64,000 nt of DNA, from NCBI GenBank assembly GCA_007844125.1, contig CM017555.1, positions 25,582,998-25,646,997 on the forward strand, read 5' to 3'. Below the pieces are notes generated by a model. The model saw only the letters and a program-made list of their open reading frames with translations. It did not search any database and was not told where the DNA came from. Both the position numbers and the translations under genes were made by a program. Shown piece by piece: positions 31,480 through 43,793 of the stretch. Numbering within the stretch: position 1 is the first letter of the stretch; each line of letters opens with the position of its first letter. The DNA comes from Sinonovacula constricta (Eukaryota > Mollusca > Bivalvia > Cardiida > Solecurtidae).

Positions 31480-33678
31480 AATTACAAATGTATACCAATT
31501 CTTAATTATGTTTACTTAATCATTATTCAAATTTCTAAAGAAAATTCTAATTCATTTTATTTTAATAATTTATAAATTAATCGAAAAGTACTCTATGTAC
31601 AAATTCATGTACTTAACACGATTTCACAACAAAACCAATTTACAGTTCACATCTTGAAAAGCTCATTTTCAAGAAAACTAGCGGCACCATGCAATGCACA
31701 AAACATACATATTTTCTTTTAGGCGCACCAACATCTTTATTAGATTTTCAGAAAAACATAAGGAAATTATGTGATCATTTATTATAAAGATTATAGACAA
31801 ATTGGCGATCCTCAGTAACACGTTACATCCGATCACATGTTTTTTGGCTATATTTATATGAAAAAAAGATTTGATAATAAAGATGATTTCTAAGTAATTC
31901 TGCTATGATGTTATCTTATAAATCTTTACACATGAGCATAATATATGCTTTTTGTAAGTGAATTAAACAGGCTTAATAACCTAATGTAACATATACATTA
32001 GCGTGCTTATTTCTCTACTTATTTGCCAAAACAGGGTATAATATCATATAAGTTTATATTGTAAAAGTTCAACAACAGCATTCATTTAAATTCACAACAC
32101 AATGGTTTAGATTTGCAATATATGCCTTAAAGTGACAGTACAGTTAAGATGTTATTAGATATTTTCCTTTTTTACAATGTCCTCATTTCTCTTTACTGTT
32201 TACAACACATTAAGCACATTAGTTAATTGTGATATATCAAGTATAAAGCGTTTTCAACAGCTTGATGCGTTTTCATACATTTCAGTTTTCATGGGATTGT
32301 CTCGTATGTATCTGACGTTGTTTATATTTACAATACAACTTTAGACCTCAACATATTCGAAGTATTGCATGCTTACAATACAATTGCGTTTTCTAACATG
32401 GATTTGATGTCGTTAATATTTTACAGCATAATAGCTTTATGACGTGTTTGCATGTTAACAACACATTATTGTACATTATCATATTTAATTTATTTCGCTT
32501 TCGGAACACAACTTAAAAGTCTCTTTTAGCTGATAAAATCGTATATAATAAAGCCAACTGAAAAGAAGAATAGTATCACCGTCTTTAGTGTGTGAAGTTC
32601 AGCAAAAAATAACGAAATATGTTTGCTAGATCCCCAATCCTGATCACCAAGCATTGTTTGTATATTTTATTAATTTCCACTTTAAGGGGCGATTTTATTT
32701 ACATTGTTTCTTTAATAGAACAATCTTCAGGAATTGCGAGGTTAGAGCGCTCCACAAACCAGTTATAAGCACCTCAGTCGTTCTATTTGCCGGCTTACCG
32801 TTCCAAAGCTTTAACTGTTGAGTTTTCTTTTGCGTGTTATGTCTCGTCTCGTGTTTCTGTCACTTTTAGAGGTAGGTCAAATTTAAATTTCTGTGGTACT
32901 TATTATAGGACCTTTTTATTTTCTGTGTTTTAGTTTGTGCATTTTAGGAATGTTAGAAATGAAGCAAAAGCTGGAGCACAGGACCTTTAAGTACATGTAT
33001 TTCATTTGTACAACTCGACATCAAGTGTTATGATCTATCAACACCATTGCGACTTAAGTAGCATTCATAAAGGTCACGTGTTCCAACCGAAGTTTATTAA
33101 TCGACACAGTTAACTCTATACCTTACCACATAAATGTAATAGTGCTAAGTATCTCTCTTAGACCATAACAGGTTGCAACTTCCTTTTTCTTTAATATTAT
33201 TACAAACAAAGCTTAACATAATTGATTGAACAAGAAAACATTAAAAAAAACTGGCTATTAAGATTGACCATTGCTTACTATAACCACGTAACCCTTAGCA
33301 AAGTAACTTTTCAAGTTTACCGTAATAATAGAAAAACATAACATAATTACATATTATTCTTTGATGCAACTCTCAACCTAGATTTACTTGTGAAAACACT
33401 TTGTAGCTTTAATTCAATTTAACTCGTCCACATTAAAAGTTAGCAAATGACACTTATTGATAAAATTATATTCAGGGGAATATACATATCGCTTAAAATG
33501 CTAACATAATGCAAAGTTATTGATCAATGACCAAACCTGTGCTACACAAATTGGCCATCTTTAGCAGTCAAGTGGTTTGATTGTATTTGTGATTTATATA
33601 AGTATTAAAGTGTACAAGAACTGACTGGTAATTAAGAATTAATTTGTAGATTATCTCCCCAACTCTCTTAACTAATAA
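31480..33678. other. no gene seen
   Basis: AT-rich (most of it reads as alternating A/T runs). A possible short first exon at about 32,838-32,870 (MSRLVFLSLLE followed by GTAGGT) is too small to call. No domain, repeat family or RNA gene recognised. Confidence 0.4.
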
Positions 33679-33882
33679 TTAGGCTATATCATGGTATATT
33701 TCCCTAACGTCACTTTTTAATATCACACACAATCTTTCAAATAGTTTGGGACTTTCGCATTTAAGCCTTGGACGAGTTGCAGCAGATGCTGCCTCAGAAC
33801 TCACATTTGTATCTTCTGATTGTGACACCCCACCATCATAATCATCATAATCCCGTATCATCATTAACACAACTATAACCAT
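33679..33882 (-). other. weak candidate exon, hypothetical
   Basis: Open for 67 codons on the minus strand with protein-like composition: DYDDYDGGVSQSEDTNVSSE, then AASAATRPRLKCESPKLFER, ending REIYHDIA and TAG/TAA-rich sequence. The acidic and Ser-rich run followed by a basic stretch could be a cytoplasmic tail. No acceptor is secure and no family is recognised. Confidence 0.2.
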
Positions 33883-34377
33883 TTGCAGCTAAAGCGATGA
33901 TTTCCTTCACATTATTATATTTCTACCCTTATTCTATTTTTCCTCATTATAATTGCGTACATGTACGTTCCTTAAATACTTTAATTGCCACTTAGCAACT
34001 ACATGCATTGAATAACATGCACGATTTCCTCGAGATGTTTTAGCAGGCAGTATAACTGAGGAATTGTATTGGGTGTATATGCTGTAGATGTCGAGATAGC
34101 AAAGGAGGATGTTATGAAGCCTCCCTGTTACTGCTGCTTTTGTATATGACACGGTAAAAGTCGTTATTAAACAGGAAACATTTATTCTGTCTTTTCACAT
34201 ACAAGTAAACCTACACAGTACACATGATTTGATCACAGACTGTGATGTTCTTTAGGCTCTACGCCTTGGGGTTAAGCTCCATTGGCAACAAACAGCAAGG
34301 AAGGCTAAACCGAGTGAACACTGTACTGAGTGGACTCTATTCTCAGAACTGACACCACCATCCGTGTGTGTGGTATT

Positions 34378-34653
34378 TTAGTCCATATCTTTATGAAAAG
34401 CAGAACTATCTGAGCCCACAATAAATTGTTTCGTTTGTGAAACCATTATGGGTATGCTTTTTATAAAGAAGCCAAAATTGCATGTATCTAAAGCAACAAA
34501 TATCTGGTTTACAATGTAGTTTTCAGCTCCACCCTCCCCTATAGCGATTTGTCTGATGCTATATTTAAACGTGATGCATGAATCTATATTGCTGTATGCA
34601 ACTAGTGGATGTTCCAATGATAAATATATGCGGAAATACTTAGTATTTTGCAA
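34378..34653 (-). other. weak candidate exon, hypothetical
   Basis: Open for 91 codons on the minus strand: YLSLEHPLVAYSNIDSCITF, later AIGEGGAENYIVNQIFVAL and ending SAFHKDMD then a stop. Composition is less biased than in random AT-rich frames nearby. No family recognised, no splice sites secured. Confidence 0.2.
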
Positions 34654-34659
34654 GTTTTC

Positions 34660-35337
34660 TCATTCCAACGGTGTATATTAACAGACAGCTAACCATGATT
34701 TTGCATTACTGAAGAAAATAAACCTACTGATTTTAATCTAATCAACAATAGACATGCAGCGAAATAAGGGACAATCGTGCATAGTGTAAGTCACAACAAT
34801 TCAAACTCATTTCTCTGTACACATATAAGACAGCGAACAATACTACAAGGCATATTCTATCTTGTTCATTAACATATTATTCACACTTTTATAATTGCAT
34901 TAGAAGTTCTCACCTTTATTGGATCTAAAATCCGTTGTTGTTTCCAAAGGAATAACACGAAGGAAGTGTGTCACGTGTAACAGTGACGTGTACGCCCCTT
35001 GCCGAGAATGATTTGAAACACGGAAGTTAAGTCCTTCTGTCTGAAAGCAAACGCCCTTTAACTGGAAGAAGGCATATAGGTTCGTTTCAGCATAACATGC
35101 TAATAGTCAGAAAGACCATGGTATGTGTATTCGAAACTCCTCGGCGATCGAACAAGCTAGACACATATAAGTGGTCACGTGATATGGTGATATGTAGCGC
35201 ATGCTTAAAGAGCAGTAGTCGTCTGTATTTTCGTATTTCCTGTAGATTTACGCACACAAGTATTGTTTCCGTTTTTATGTTTCAAGGACTTGGCGAAAAC
35301 ATCTATCCTTAATTATCCAGAAAAAATGTTTTCATTA
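34660..35337. other. no gene seen; left flank of the big array
   Basis: Ordinary AT-rich sequence up to the first GGGTCATCCGAC at 35,338. No copy of the array sequence lies outside the array in this window. Confidence 0.4.
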
Positions 35338-35591
35338 GGGTCATCCGACTGAAGTCACACTTTACTGATTCTATTTATTTTTCATCCTTTTATTATTATT
35401 ATTATTAGGGTCATCCGACTTCAGTCGGATGACACTTTACTGATTCTATTTATTCTTCATCCTTTTATTATTAGGGTCATCCGACTTCAGTCGGATGACA
35501 CTTTACTGATTCTATTTATTCTTCTTCCTTTTATTAGGGTCATCTGACTTCAGTCGGATGACACTTTACTGATTCTATTTATTCTTCATCC

Positions 35592-35642
<51 letters not shown>
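35338..35642 (+). repeat. array start: four palindromic modules plus (ATT)n
   Basis: Copies of the 62-70 bp module begin at 35,338, 35,408, 35,474 and 35,537. The typical module holds arms GTCATCCGACT and AGTCGGATGAC around TC, then ACACTTTACTGATTCTATTT and a T/C-rich tail ending in ATT repeats. The first copy has the loop in reverse (GACTGAAGTC) and lacks part of the right arm. A run of about 18 ATT units ends the block. Confidence 0.85.
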
Positions 35643-35644
<2 letters not shown>

Positions 35645-36608
35645 TTTTTCTTTAAAAATTCAAATGCATCTACAGCAAAAAGTTCTGCACCGATTTTGCT
35701 CAAATTTTCAGGTTTTGTTAGCATCAATCAGCACAACAATGTCCACCTTTTTTCGTCCTTTTAGCCTTAGTAGAACCAGCGCTATTGCAAATTATTTCAA
35801 AGTTTTGACGTTTTGGGGGTATGTTGCTTGTTCCTGAATTCTCTGACAAAGTACAAGTGCTAAAAAGGTGAAAGTTATACGGTCGTACTCAGAATATGAC
35901 GTAGTTTCCTGTAGCAGAAAACTAAATTGATCAGTCTGTACAATCCTGAGCTGCATCGTCTCAAAGTTGACTGTTCCGGAATCTCGGCAAAAAAATCTTA
36001 TGTTACCAATTTTCAAACCCTCATAACTCTGTCAACTTTATGATTTTTTCGCTGAAACTTCACCAGTGTGTAGTGCTGGATATGCTGAACATTTCATCCG
36101 CAGGTACTATGGGGATCGGACTTACCGTTTAGCCACAATCCGCAATTTAGTGGAGTATACCTACGTACATAGTTACAAGCCGTTAAGCCTATATAGTTGT
36201 ACAGGTACATACAGCCTTCTGCCACTGTAAGTGTCAGCGGAGGTTAACTCGCTACTGCAGTACAGCTATTCACCTGTGTATATACACCTCCCTGTTGCTG
36301 CTGAACGAAGTCGCTCTTGTGTTTAACACTTGATCAATTTTCAAAGTATCGTAACTCTGACTGTTTTGACAATATATCGCTGAAACTTCACCCGTGTGTC
36401 ATCCTTGATAACTCAAACATTTCATTCACTGGTACTCTAGCAAGCAGATCACTGGTTTAAAATTATGTGACTATTATAATTACGTTTAAGGAGCTTTGCA
36501 TTCATTTGCTTCTATTTGCTCTTAGCAAAGACTGCTGCGTGTTTTGAATGCTGTCTAAGGGAGACAAGTCTATTAACAAGTATTCTTGTGAAGCTTGATG
36601 AGTTACAT
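35643..36608 (+). mobile_element. array unit 1 (type B, 3' truncated)
   Basis: Starts normally at TC but stops after GATGAGTTACATTCC and joins directly to ATGCATCTACAG of unit 2. About 310 bp of B tail, the CTAG end, the linker and the unit 2 start are missing: a deletion junction. Confidence 0.75.
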
Positions 36609-38257
36609 TCCATGCATCTACAGCAAAAACTACTGCACCGATTTTGCTCAAATTTTCAGGTTTTGTTGGCACTAATCAGCACAACAATTTCCAGCTGTTT
36701 TCATCTTATTAGCCTTAGTAGAACCAGCGCTATTTCACATTATTTCAAAGTTTTGACGTTTTGGGGGTATGTTGTTTGTTCTGGCTCTTTTGGACAAAAT
36801 ACAAGTGCTAGAAAGGTGAAAATTAAACTGTCGTACTCAGAATAGGACGTTCTTTCCTGTAGCAGAAAACTAAACTGATAAGTATGTACAATCATGTGCT
36901 GCATCGTCTCAAAGTTGCCTGTTCCAGATTCTCGGCAAAAAATCCTACAAAAAATCATATGTTACCCATATTCAAACTTTCATAACTCTTTCAGTTTTAG
37001 GAATTTTTCGCTGAAACTTCACCAGTGTGTAGTGCTGGATATGCCGAACATTTCATTTGCAGGTACTATGGGGATCGGATTAACCGTGTAGTCACAATCC
37101 GCAATTTAGTAGGGTAAGCCAACGCACAATGTTACATGCCTATGAGCCTATATGGTTGTTGAGGTACATACAGCCTTCTGCCACTGTCAATGTCAGTGGA
37201 GCTTTACTCGCTACTGTAGTACAGCAGGTATTTACACCTCCCTGTTCCTGCTGAACAAAGTCGCTCGTGTTTTAGCATTTCACCAAAAATCAAAGCATTC
37301 TAACTTTGCCAGTTTTAAGAATTTATCGCTCAAACTTCACCAGTCTGTAGTGCTTGATAAGCCAAACATTTCATTCGCATGCATTATGGGGATATGACTT
37401 ACTGTTTAAACACAATCGGCAATTAATCGGATAGTATCCTACAAGTTGTTTAACCATTATGGCTGTAGAACTGCATACAGCCCTCTGCCCGGGTCAGCTT
37501 CAGTTCACCTTAATCCTACACTGCTGATGTATTTACACATTCTATACATGATATACAGCCATAGTCGCTGTTTGTGTAAACGTTTAAGCAATTTTCAAAG
37601 TTTTATAAGTCGGCCAGATACAGCAATTTATTTCTGAAAGTTCACCAGTGTGCAGTCCATGATAGATCAAACATTTCATTCACTGGTACTTTAGCAATCA
37701 GAACAACCATCTACAATGAAGGGCCGATTATAGTTTTGTTCAAAGAGCTATGTATCCTGATGTTGCTATTTGCTGGTAATATAGACTGCTGCATGTGTTG
37801 GTGCGGTCTAAGGTAGACAAGTCTGTTAACAAATGTTCTAGCGAAGTTTGATGAGTTGCATTCCTTTTTGATTAATGGTGTGATCTTAACCCCCGACAAT
37901 GTCATCCTTAGAAATGATTATACAGCAAAGTGATTCACGCGGTAATGCTAAACTAGTATATTTACTTTGTGTACGGGAGTGTGTGTAAAATTGGAATGCA
38001 ATTGACGATTATTCAGGGTGTACACCGTTCACCTCCACTACGGGGGTAAAAATTGATATTGTAGCACCGGATCTTTTGAACAAATGAATTTTATATTCAC
38101 ATGTCCGCACAAAATGAGTTGTACGAGCTCTGGAAGATTTTTCTTTAATTTATTTTGTTAGCTATTAAGCAATAAACTGTTTTCAAGCATCATCAAAATC
38201 CAGCATCAAGCAAAGGATGACCCAGTTTTTGCCTTTCAGCAAAAAGCATCTTTCTAG
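36609..38257 (+). mobile_element. array unit 2 (type A, 5' end lost)
   Basis: Begins at the deletion junction just after the normal TC start, then is a full A unit with three inner modules. Its 3' hairpin is perfect and it ends CTAG at 38,254-38,257. Confidence 0.8.
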
Positions 38258-38318
38258 TTATTAGGGTCATCCGACTTCAGTCGGATGACACTTTACTGAT
38301 TCTATTTATTCTTCTTCC

Positions 38319-38357
<39 letters not shown>
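38258..38357 (+). repeat. linker with palindromic module
   Basis: One module (from 38,264) between CTAG and the next TC, then (ATT)n. Confidence 0.85.
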
Positions 38358-38359
<2 letters not shown>

Positions 38360-40023
38360 TTTTTCTTTAAAATTTCAAATGCATCTACAGCAAAAAGTTC
38401 TGCACCGATTTTGCTCAAATTTTCAGGTTTTGTTGGCACTAATCAGCACAACAATTTCCAGCTGTTTCCATCTTATTAGCCTTAGTAGAACCAGCGCTAT
38501 TTCACATTATTTCAAAGTTTTGACGTTTTGGGGGTATGTTGTTTGTTCTGGCTCTTTTGGACAAAGTACAAGAGCTAGAAAGGTGAAAATTAGACTGTCG
38601 TACTCAGAATAGGACGTTCTTTCCTGTAGCAGAAAACTAAAATGATAAGTATGTACAATCCTGTGCTGCATCGTCTCAAAGTTGCCTGTTCCAGATTCTC
38701 GGCAAAAATCCTACAAAAAATCATATGTTACCCATATTCAAACTTTCATAACTCTTTCAGTTTTAGGAATTTTTCGCTGAAACTTCACCAGTGTGTAGTG
38801 CTGGATATGCCGAACATTTCATTCGCAGGTACTATGGGGATCGGATTAACCGTTTAGTCACAATCTGCAATTTAGTAGGGTAAGCCAACGCACAATGTAA
38901 CAAGCCTATTAGCCTATATGGTTGTTGAGGTACATACAGCCTTCTGCCACTGTCAATGTCAGTGGAGCTTTACTCGCTACTGTAGTACAGCAGGTATTTA
39001 CACCTCCCTGTTCCTGCTGAACAAAGTCGCTCGTGTTTTAGCATTTCACCAAAAATCAAAGCATTCTAACTTTGCCAGTTTTAAGAATTTATCGCTCAAA
39101 CTTCACCAGTCTGTAGTGCTTGATAAGCCAAACATTTCATTCGCATGCATTATGGGGATATGACTTACCGTTTAAACACAATCGGCAATTAATCGTATAG
39201 TATCCTACAAGTTGTTTAACCATTATGGCTGTAGAACTGCATACAGCCCTCTGCCCGGGACAGCTTCAGTTCACCTTAATCCTACACTGCTGATGTATTT
39301 ACACATTCTATACATGATATACAGCCATAGTCGCTGTTTGTGTAAACGTTTAAGCAATTTTCAAAGTATTATAAGTCGGCCAGATACAGCAATTTATTTC
39401 TGAAAGTTCACCAGTGTGCAGTCCATGATACATCAAACATTTCATTCACTGGTACTTTAGCAATCAGAACAACCATCTACAATGAAGGGCCGATTATAGT
39501 TTTGTTCAAAGAGCTATGTATCCTGATGTTGCTATTTGCTGGTAATATAGACTACTGCATGTGTTGGTGCGGTCTAAGGTAGACAAGTCTGTTAACAAAT
39601 GTTCTAGCGAAGTTTGATGAGTTGCATTCCTTTTTGATTAATGGTGTGATCTTAACACCCGACAATGTCATCCTTAGAAATGATTATATAGCAAAGTGAT
39701 TCATGCGGTAACGCTAAACTAGTATATTTACTTTGTGTACGGGAGTGTGTGTAAAATTGGAATGCAATTGACGATTATTCAGGGTGTACACCGTTCACCT
39801 CCACTACGGGGGTAAGAATTGATATTGTAGCACCGGATCCTTTGAACAAATGAATTTTATATTCACATGTCCGCACAAAATGGGTTGTACGAGCTCTGGA
39901 AGATTTCTCTTTAATTTATTTTGTTAGCTATTAAGCAATAAACTGTTTTCAAGCATCATCAAAATCCAGCATCAAGCAAAGGATGACCCAGTTTTTGCCT
40001 TTCAGGAAAAAGCATCTTTCTAG
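38358..40023 (+). mobile_element. array unit 3 (type A, 1,666 bp)
   Basis: Full A unit. Almost identical to units 4 and 5, with which it shares GTACAAGAGCTAG and one mismatch in the 3' hairpin (CAGGAAAAA). Probably copied with its linker. Confidence 0.85.
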
Positions 40024-40084
40024 TTATTAGGGTCATCCGACTTCAGTCGGATGACACTTTACTGATTCTATTTATTCTTCTTCC

Positions 40085-40123
<39 letters not shown>
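40024..40123 (+). repeat. linker with palindromic module
   Basis: Same length and form as the linker before unit 3. Confidence 0.85.
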
Positions 40124-40125
<2 letters not shown>

Positions 40126-41789
40126 TTTTTCTTTAAAATTTCAAATGCATCTACAGCAAAAAGTTCTGCACCGATTTTGCTCAAATTTTCAGGTTTTGTT
40201 GGCACTAATCAGCACAACAATTTCCAGCTGTTTCCATCTTATTAGCCTTAGTAGAACCAGCGCTATTTCACATTATTTCAAAGTTTTGACGTTTTGGGGG
40301 TATGTTGTTTGTTCTGGCTCTTTTGGACAAAGTACAAGAGCTAGAAAGGTGAAAATTAGACTGTCGTACTCAGAATAGGACGTTCTTTCCTGTAGCAGAA
40401 AACTAAAATGATAAGTATGTACAATCCTGTGCTGCATCGTCTCAAAGTTGCCTGTTCCAGATTCTCGGCAAAAATCCTACAAAAAATCATATGTTACCCA
40501 TATTCAAACTTTCATAACTCTTTCAGTTTTAGGAATTTTTCGCTGAAACTTCACCAGTGTGTAGTGCTGGATATGCCGAACATTTCATTCGCAGGTACTA
40601 TGGGGATCGGATTAACCGTTTAGTCACAATCTGCAATTTAGTAGGGTAAGCCAACGCACAATGTAACAAGCCTATTAGCCTATATGGTTGTTGAGGTACA
40701 TACAGCCTTCTGCCACTGTCAATGTCAGTGGAGCTTTACTCGCTACTGTAGTACAGCAGGTATTTACACCTCCCTGTTCCTGCTGAACAAAGTCGCTCGT
40801 GTTTTAGCATTTCACCAAAAATCAAAGCATTCTAACTTTGCCAGTTTTAAGAATTTATCGCTCAAACTTCACCAGTCTGTAGTGCTTGATAAGCCAAACA
40901 TTTCATTCGCATGCATTATGGGGATATGACTTACCGTTTAAACACAATCGGCAATTAATCGTATAGTATCCTACAAGTTGTTTAACCATTATGGCTGTAG
41001 AACTGCATACAGCCCTCTGCCCGGGACAGCTTCAGTTCACCTTAATCCTACACTGCTGATGTATTTACACATTCTATACATGATATACAGCCATAGTCGC
41101 TGTTTGTGTAAACGTTTAAGCAATTTTCAAAGTATTATAAGTCGGCCAGATACAGCAATTTATTTCTGAAAGTTCACCAGTGTGCAGTCCATGATACATC
41201 AAACATTTCATTCACTGGTACTTTAGCAATCAGAACAACCATCTACAATGAAGGGCCGATTATAGTTTTGTTCAAAGAGCTATGTATCCTGATGTTGCTA
41301 TTTGCTGGTAATATAGACTACTGCATGTGTTGGTGCGGTCTAAGGTAGACAAGTCTGTTAACAAATGTTCTAGCGAAGTTTGATGAGTTGCATTCCTTTT
41401 TGATTAATGGTATGATCTTAACACCCGACAATGTCATCCTTAGAAATGATTATATAGCAAAGTGATTCATGCGGTAACGCTAAACTAGTATATTTACTTT
41501 GTGTACGGGAGTGTGTGTAAAATTGGAATGCAATTGACGATTATTCAGGGTGTACACCGTTCACCTCCACTACGGGGGTAAGAATTGATATTGTAGCACC
41601 GGATCCTTTGAACAAATGAATTTTATATTCACATGTCCGCACAAAATGGGTTGTACGAGCTCTGGAAGATTTCTCTTTAATTTATTTTGTTAGCTATTAA
41701 GCAATAAACTGTTTTCAAGCATCATCAAAATCCAGCATCAAGCAAAGGATGACCCAGTTTTTGCCTTTCAGGAAAAAGCATCTTTCTAG
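40124..41789 (+). mobile_element. array unit 4 (type A, 1,666 bp)
   Basis: Differs from units 3 and 5 at very few positions, for example GGTATGATC instead of GGTGTGATC near 41,410. Confidence 0.85.
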
Positions 41790-41850
41790 TTATTAGGGTC
41801 ATCCGACTTCAGTCGGATGACACTTTACTGATTCTATTTATTCTTCTTCC

Positions 41851-41895
<45 letters not shown>
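41790..41895 (+). repeat. linker with palindromic module
   Basis: One module (from 41,796). The ATT run ends ATTAATC, so here the base before TC is A, as in a canonical Helitron target. Confidence 0.85.
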
Positions 41896-41896
<1 letters not shown>

Positions 41897-43561
41897 CTTT
41901 TTCTTTAAAATTTCAAATGCATCTACAGCAAAAAGTTCTGCACCGATTTTGCTCAAATTTTCAGGTTTTGTTGGCACTAATCAGCACAACAATTTCCAGC
42001 TGTTTCCATCTTATTAGCCTTAGTAGAACCAGCGCTATTTCACATTATTTCAAAGTTTTGACGTTTTGGGGGTATGTTGTTTGTTCTGGCTCTTTTGGAC
42101 AAAGTACAAGAGCTAGAAAGGTGAAAATTAGACTGTCGTACTCAGAATAGGACGTTCTTTCCTGTAGCAGAAAACTAAAATGATAAGTATGTACAATCCT
42201 GTGCTGCATCGTCTCAAAGTTGCCTGTTCCAGATTCTCGGCAAAAATCCTACAAAAAATCATATGTTACCCATATTCAAACTTTCATAACTCTTTCAGTT
42301 TTAGGAATTTTTCGCTGAAACTTCACCAGTGTGTAGTGCTGGATATGCCGAACATTTCATTCGCAGGTACTATGGGGATCGGATTAACCGTTTAGTCACA
42401 ATCTGCAATTTAGTAGGGTAAGCCAACGCACAATGTAACAAGCCTATTAGCCTATATGGTTGTTGAGGTACATACAGCCTTCTGCCACTGTCAATGTCAG
42501 TGGAGCTTTACTCGCTACTGTAGTACAGCAGGTATTTACACCTCCCTGTTCCTGCTGAACAAAGTCGCTCGTGTTTTAGCATTTCACCAAAAATCAAAGC
42601 ATTCTAACTTTGCCAGTTTTAAGAATTTATCGCTCAAACTTCACCAGTCTGTAGTGCTTGATAAGCCAAACATTTCATTCGCATGCATTATGGGGATATG
42701 ACTTACCGTTTAAACACAATCGGCAATTAATCGTATAGTATCCTACAAGTTGTTTAACCATTATGGCTGTAGAACTGCATACAGCCCTCTGCCCGGGACA
42801 GCTTCAGTTCACCTTAATCCTACACTGCTGATGTATTTACACATTCTATACATGATATACAGCCATAGTCGCTGTTTGTGTAAACGTTTAAGCAATTTTC
42901 AAAGTATTATAAGTCGGCCAGATACAGCAATTTATTTCTGAAAGTTCACCAGTGTGCAGTCCATGATACATCAAACATTTCATTCACTGGTACTTTAGCA
43001 ATCAGAACAACCATCTACAATGAAGGGCCGATTATAGTTTTGTTCAAAGAGCTATGTATCCTGATGTTGCTATTTGCTGGTAATATAGACTACTGCATGT
43101 GTTGGTGCGGTCTAAGGTAGACAAGTCTGTTAACAAATGTTCTAGCGAAGTTTGATGAGTTGCATTCCTTTTTGATTAATGGTGTGATCTTAACACCCGA
43201 CAATGTCATCCTTAGAAATGATTATATAGCAAAGTGATTCATGCGGTAACGCTAAACTAGTATATTTACTTTGTGTACGGGAGTGTGTGTAAAATTGGAA
43301 TGCAATTGACGATTATTCAGGGTGTACACCGTTCACCTCCACTACGGGGGTAAGAATTGATATTGTAGCACCGGATCCTTTGAACAAATGAATTTTATAT
43401 TCACATGTCCGCACAAAATGGGTTGTACGAGCTCTGGAAGATTTCTCTTTAATTTATTTTGTTAGCTATTAAGCAATAAACTGTTTTCAAGCATCATCAA
43501 AATCCAGCATCAAGCAAAGGATGACCCAGTTTTTGCCTTTCAGGAAAAAGCATCTTTCTAG
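41896..43561 (+). mobile_element. array unit 5 (type A, 1,666 bp)
   Basis: Last of the three nearly identical A units, with the same hairpin mismatch. Confidence 0.85.
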
Positions 43562-43793
43562 TTATTAGGGTCATCCGACTTCAGTCGGATGACACTTTAC
43601 TGATTCTATTTATTCTTCTTCCTTTTATTATTATTATTATTAGGGTCATCCGACTTCAGTCGGATGACACTTTACTGATTCTATTTATTCTACTTCCTTT
43701 TATTATTATTATTATTAGGGTCATCCGACTTCAGTCGGATGACACTTTACTGATTCTATTTATTCTTCATCCTTTTATTATTATTATTATTAT
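43562..43793 (+). repeat. linker with three palindromic modules
   Basis: Modules at 43,568, 43,643 and 43,718, each followed by a short ATT run. The longest internal linker, showing that the module itself can multiply in tandem. Confidence 0.85.

Noticed and set aside
32838..32872. First exon with signal peptide (MSRLVFLSLLE then GTAGGT)
   Set aside because: Only 11 codons, weak start context and no downstream exon found.
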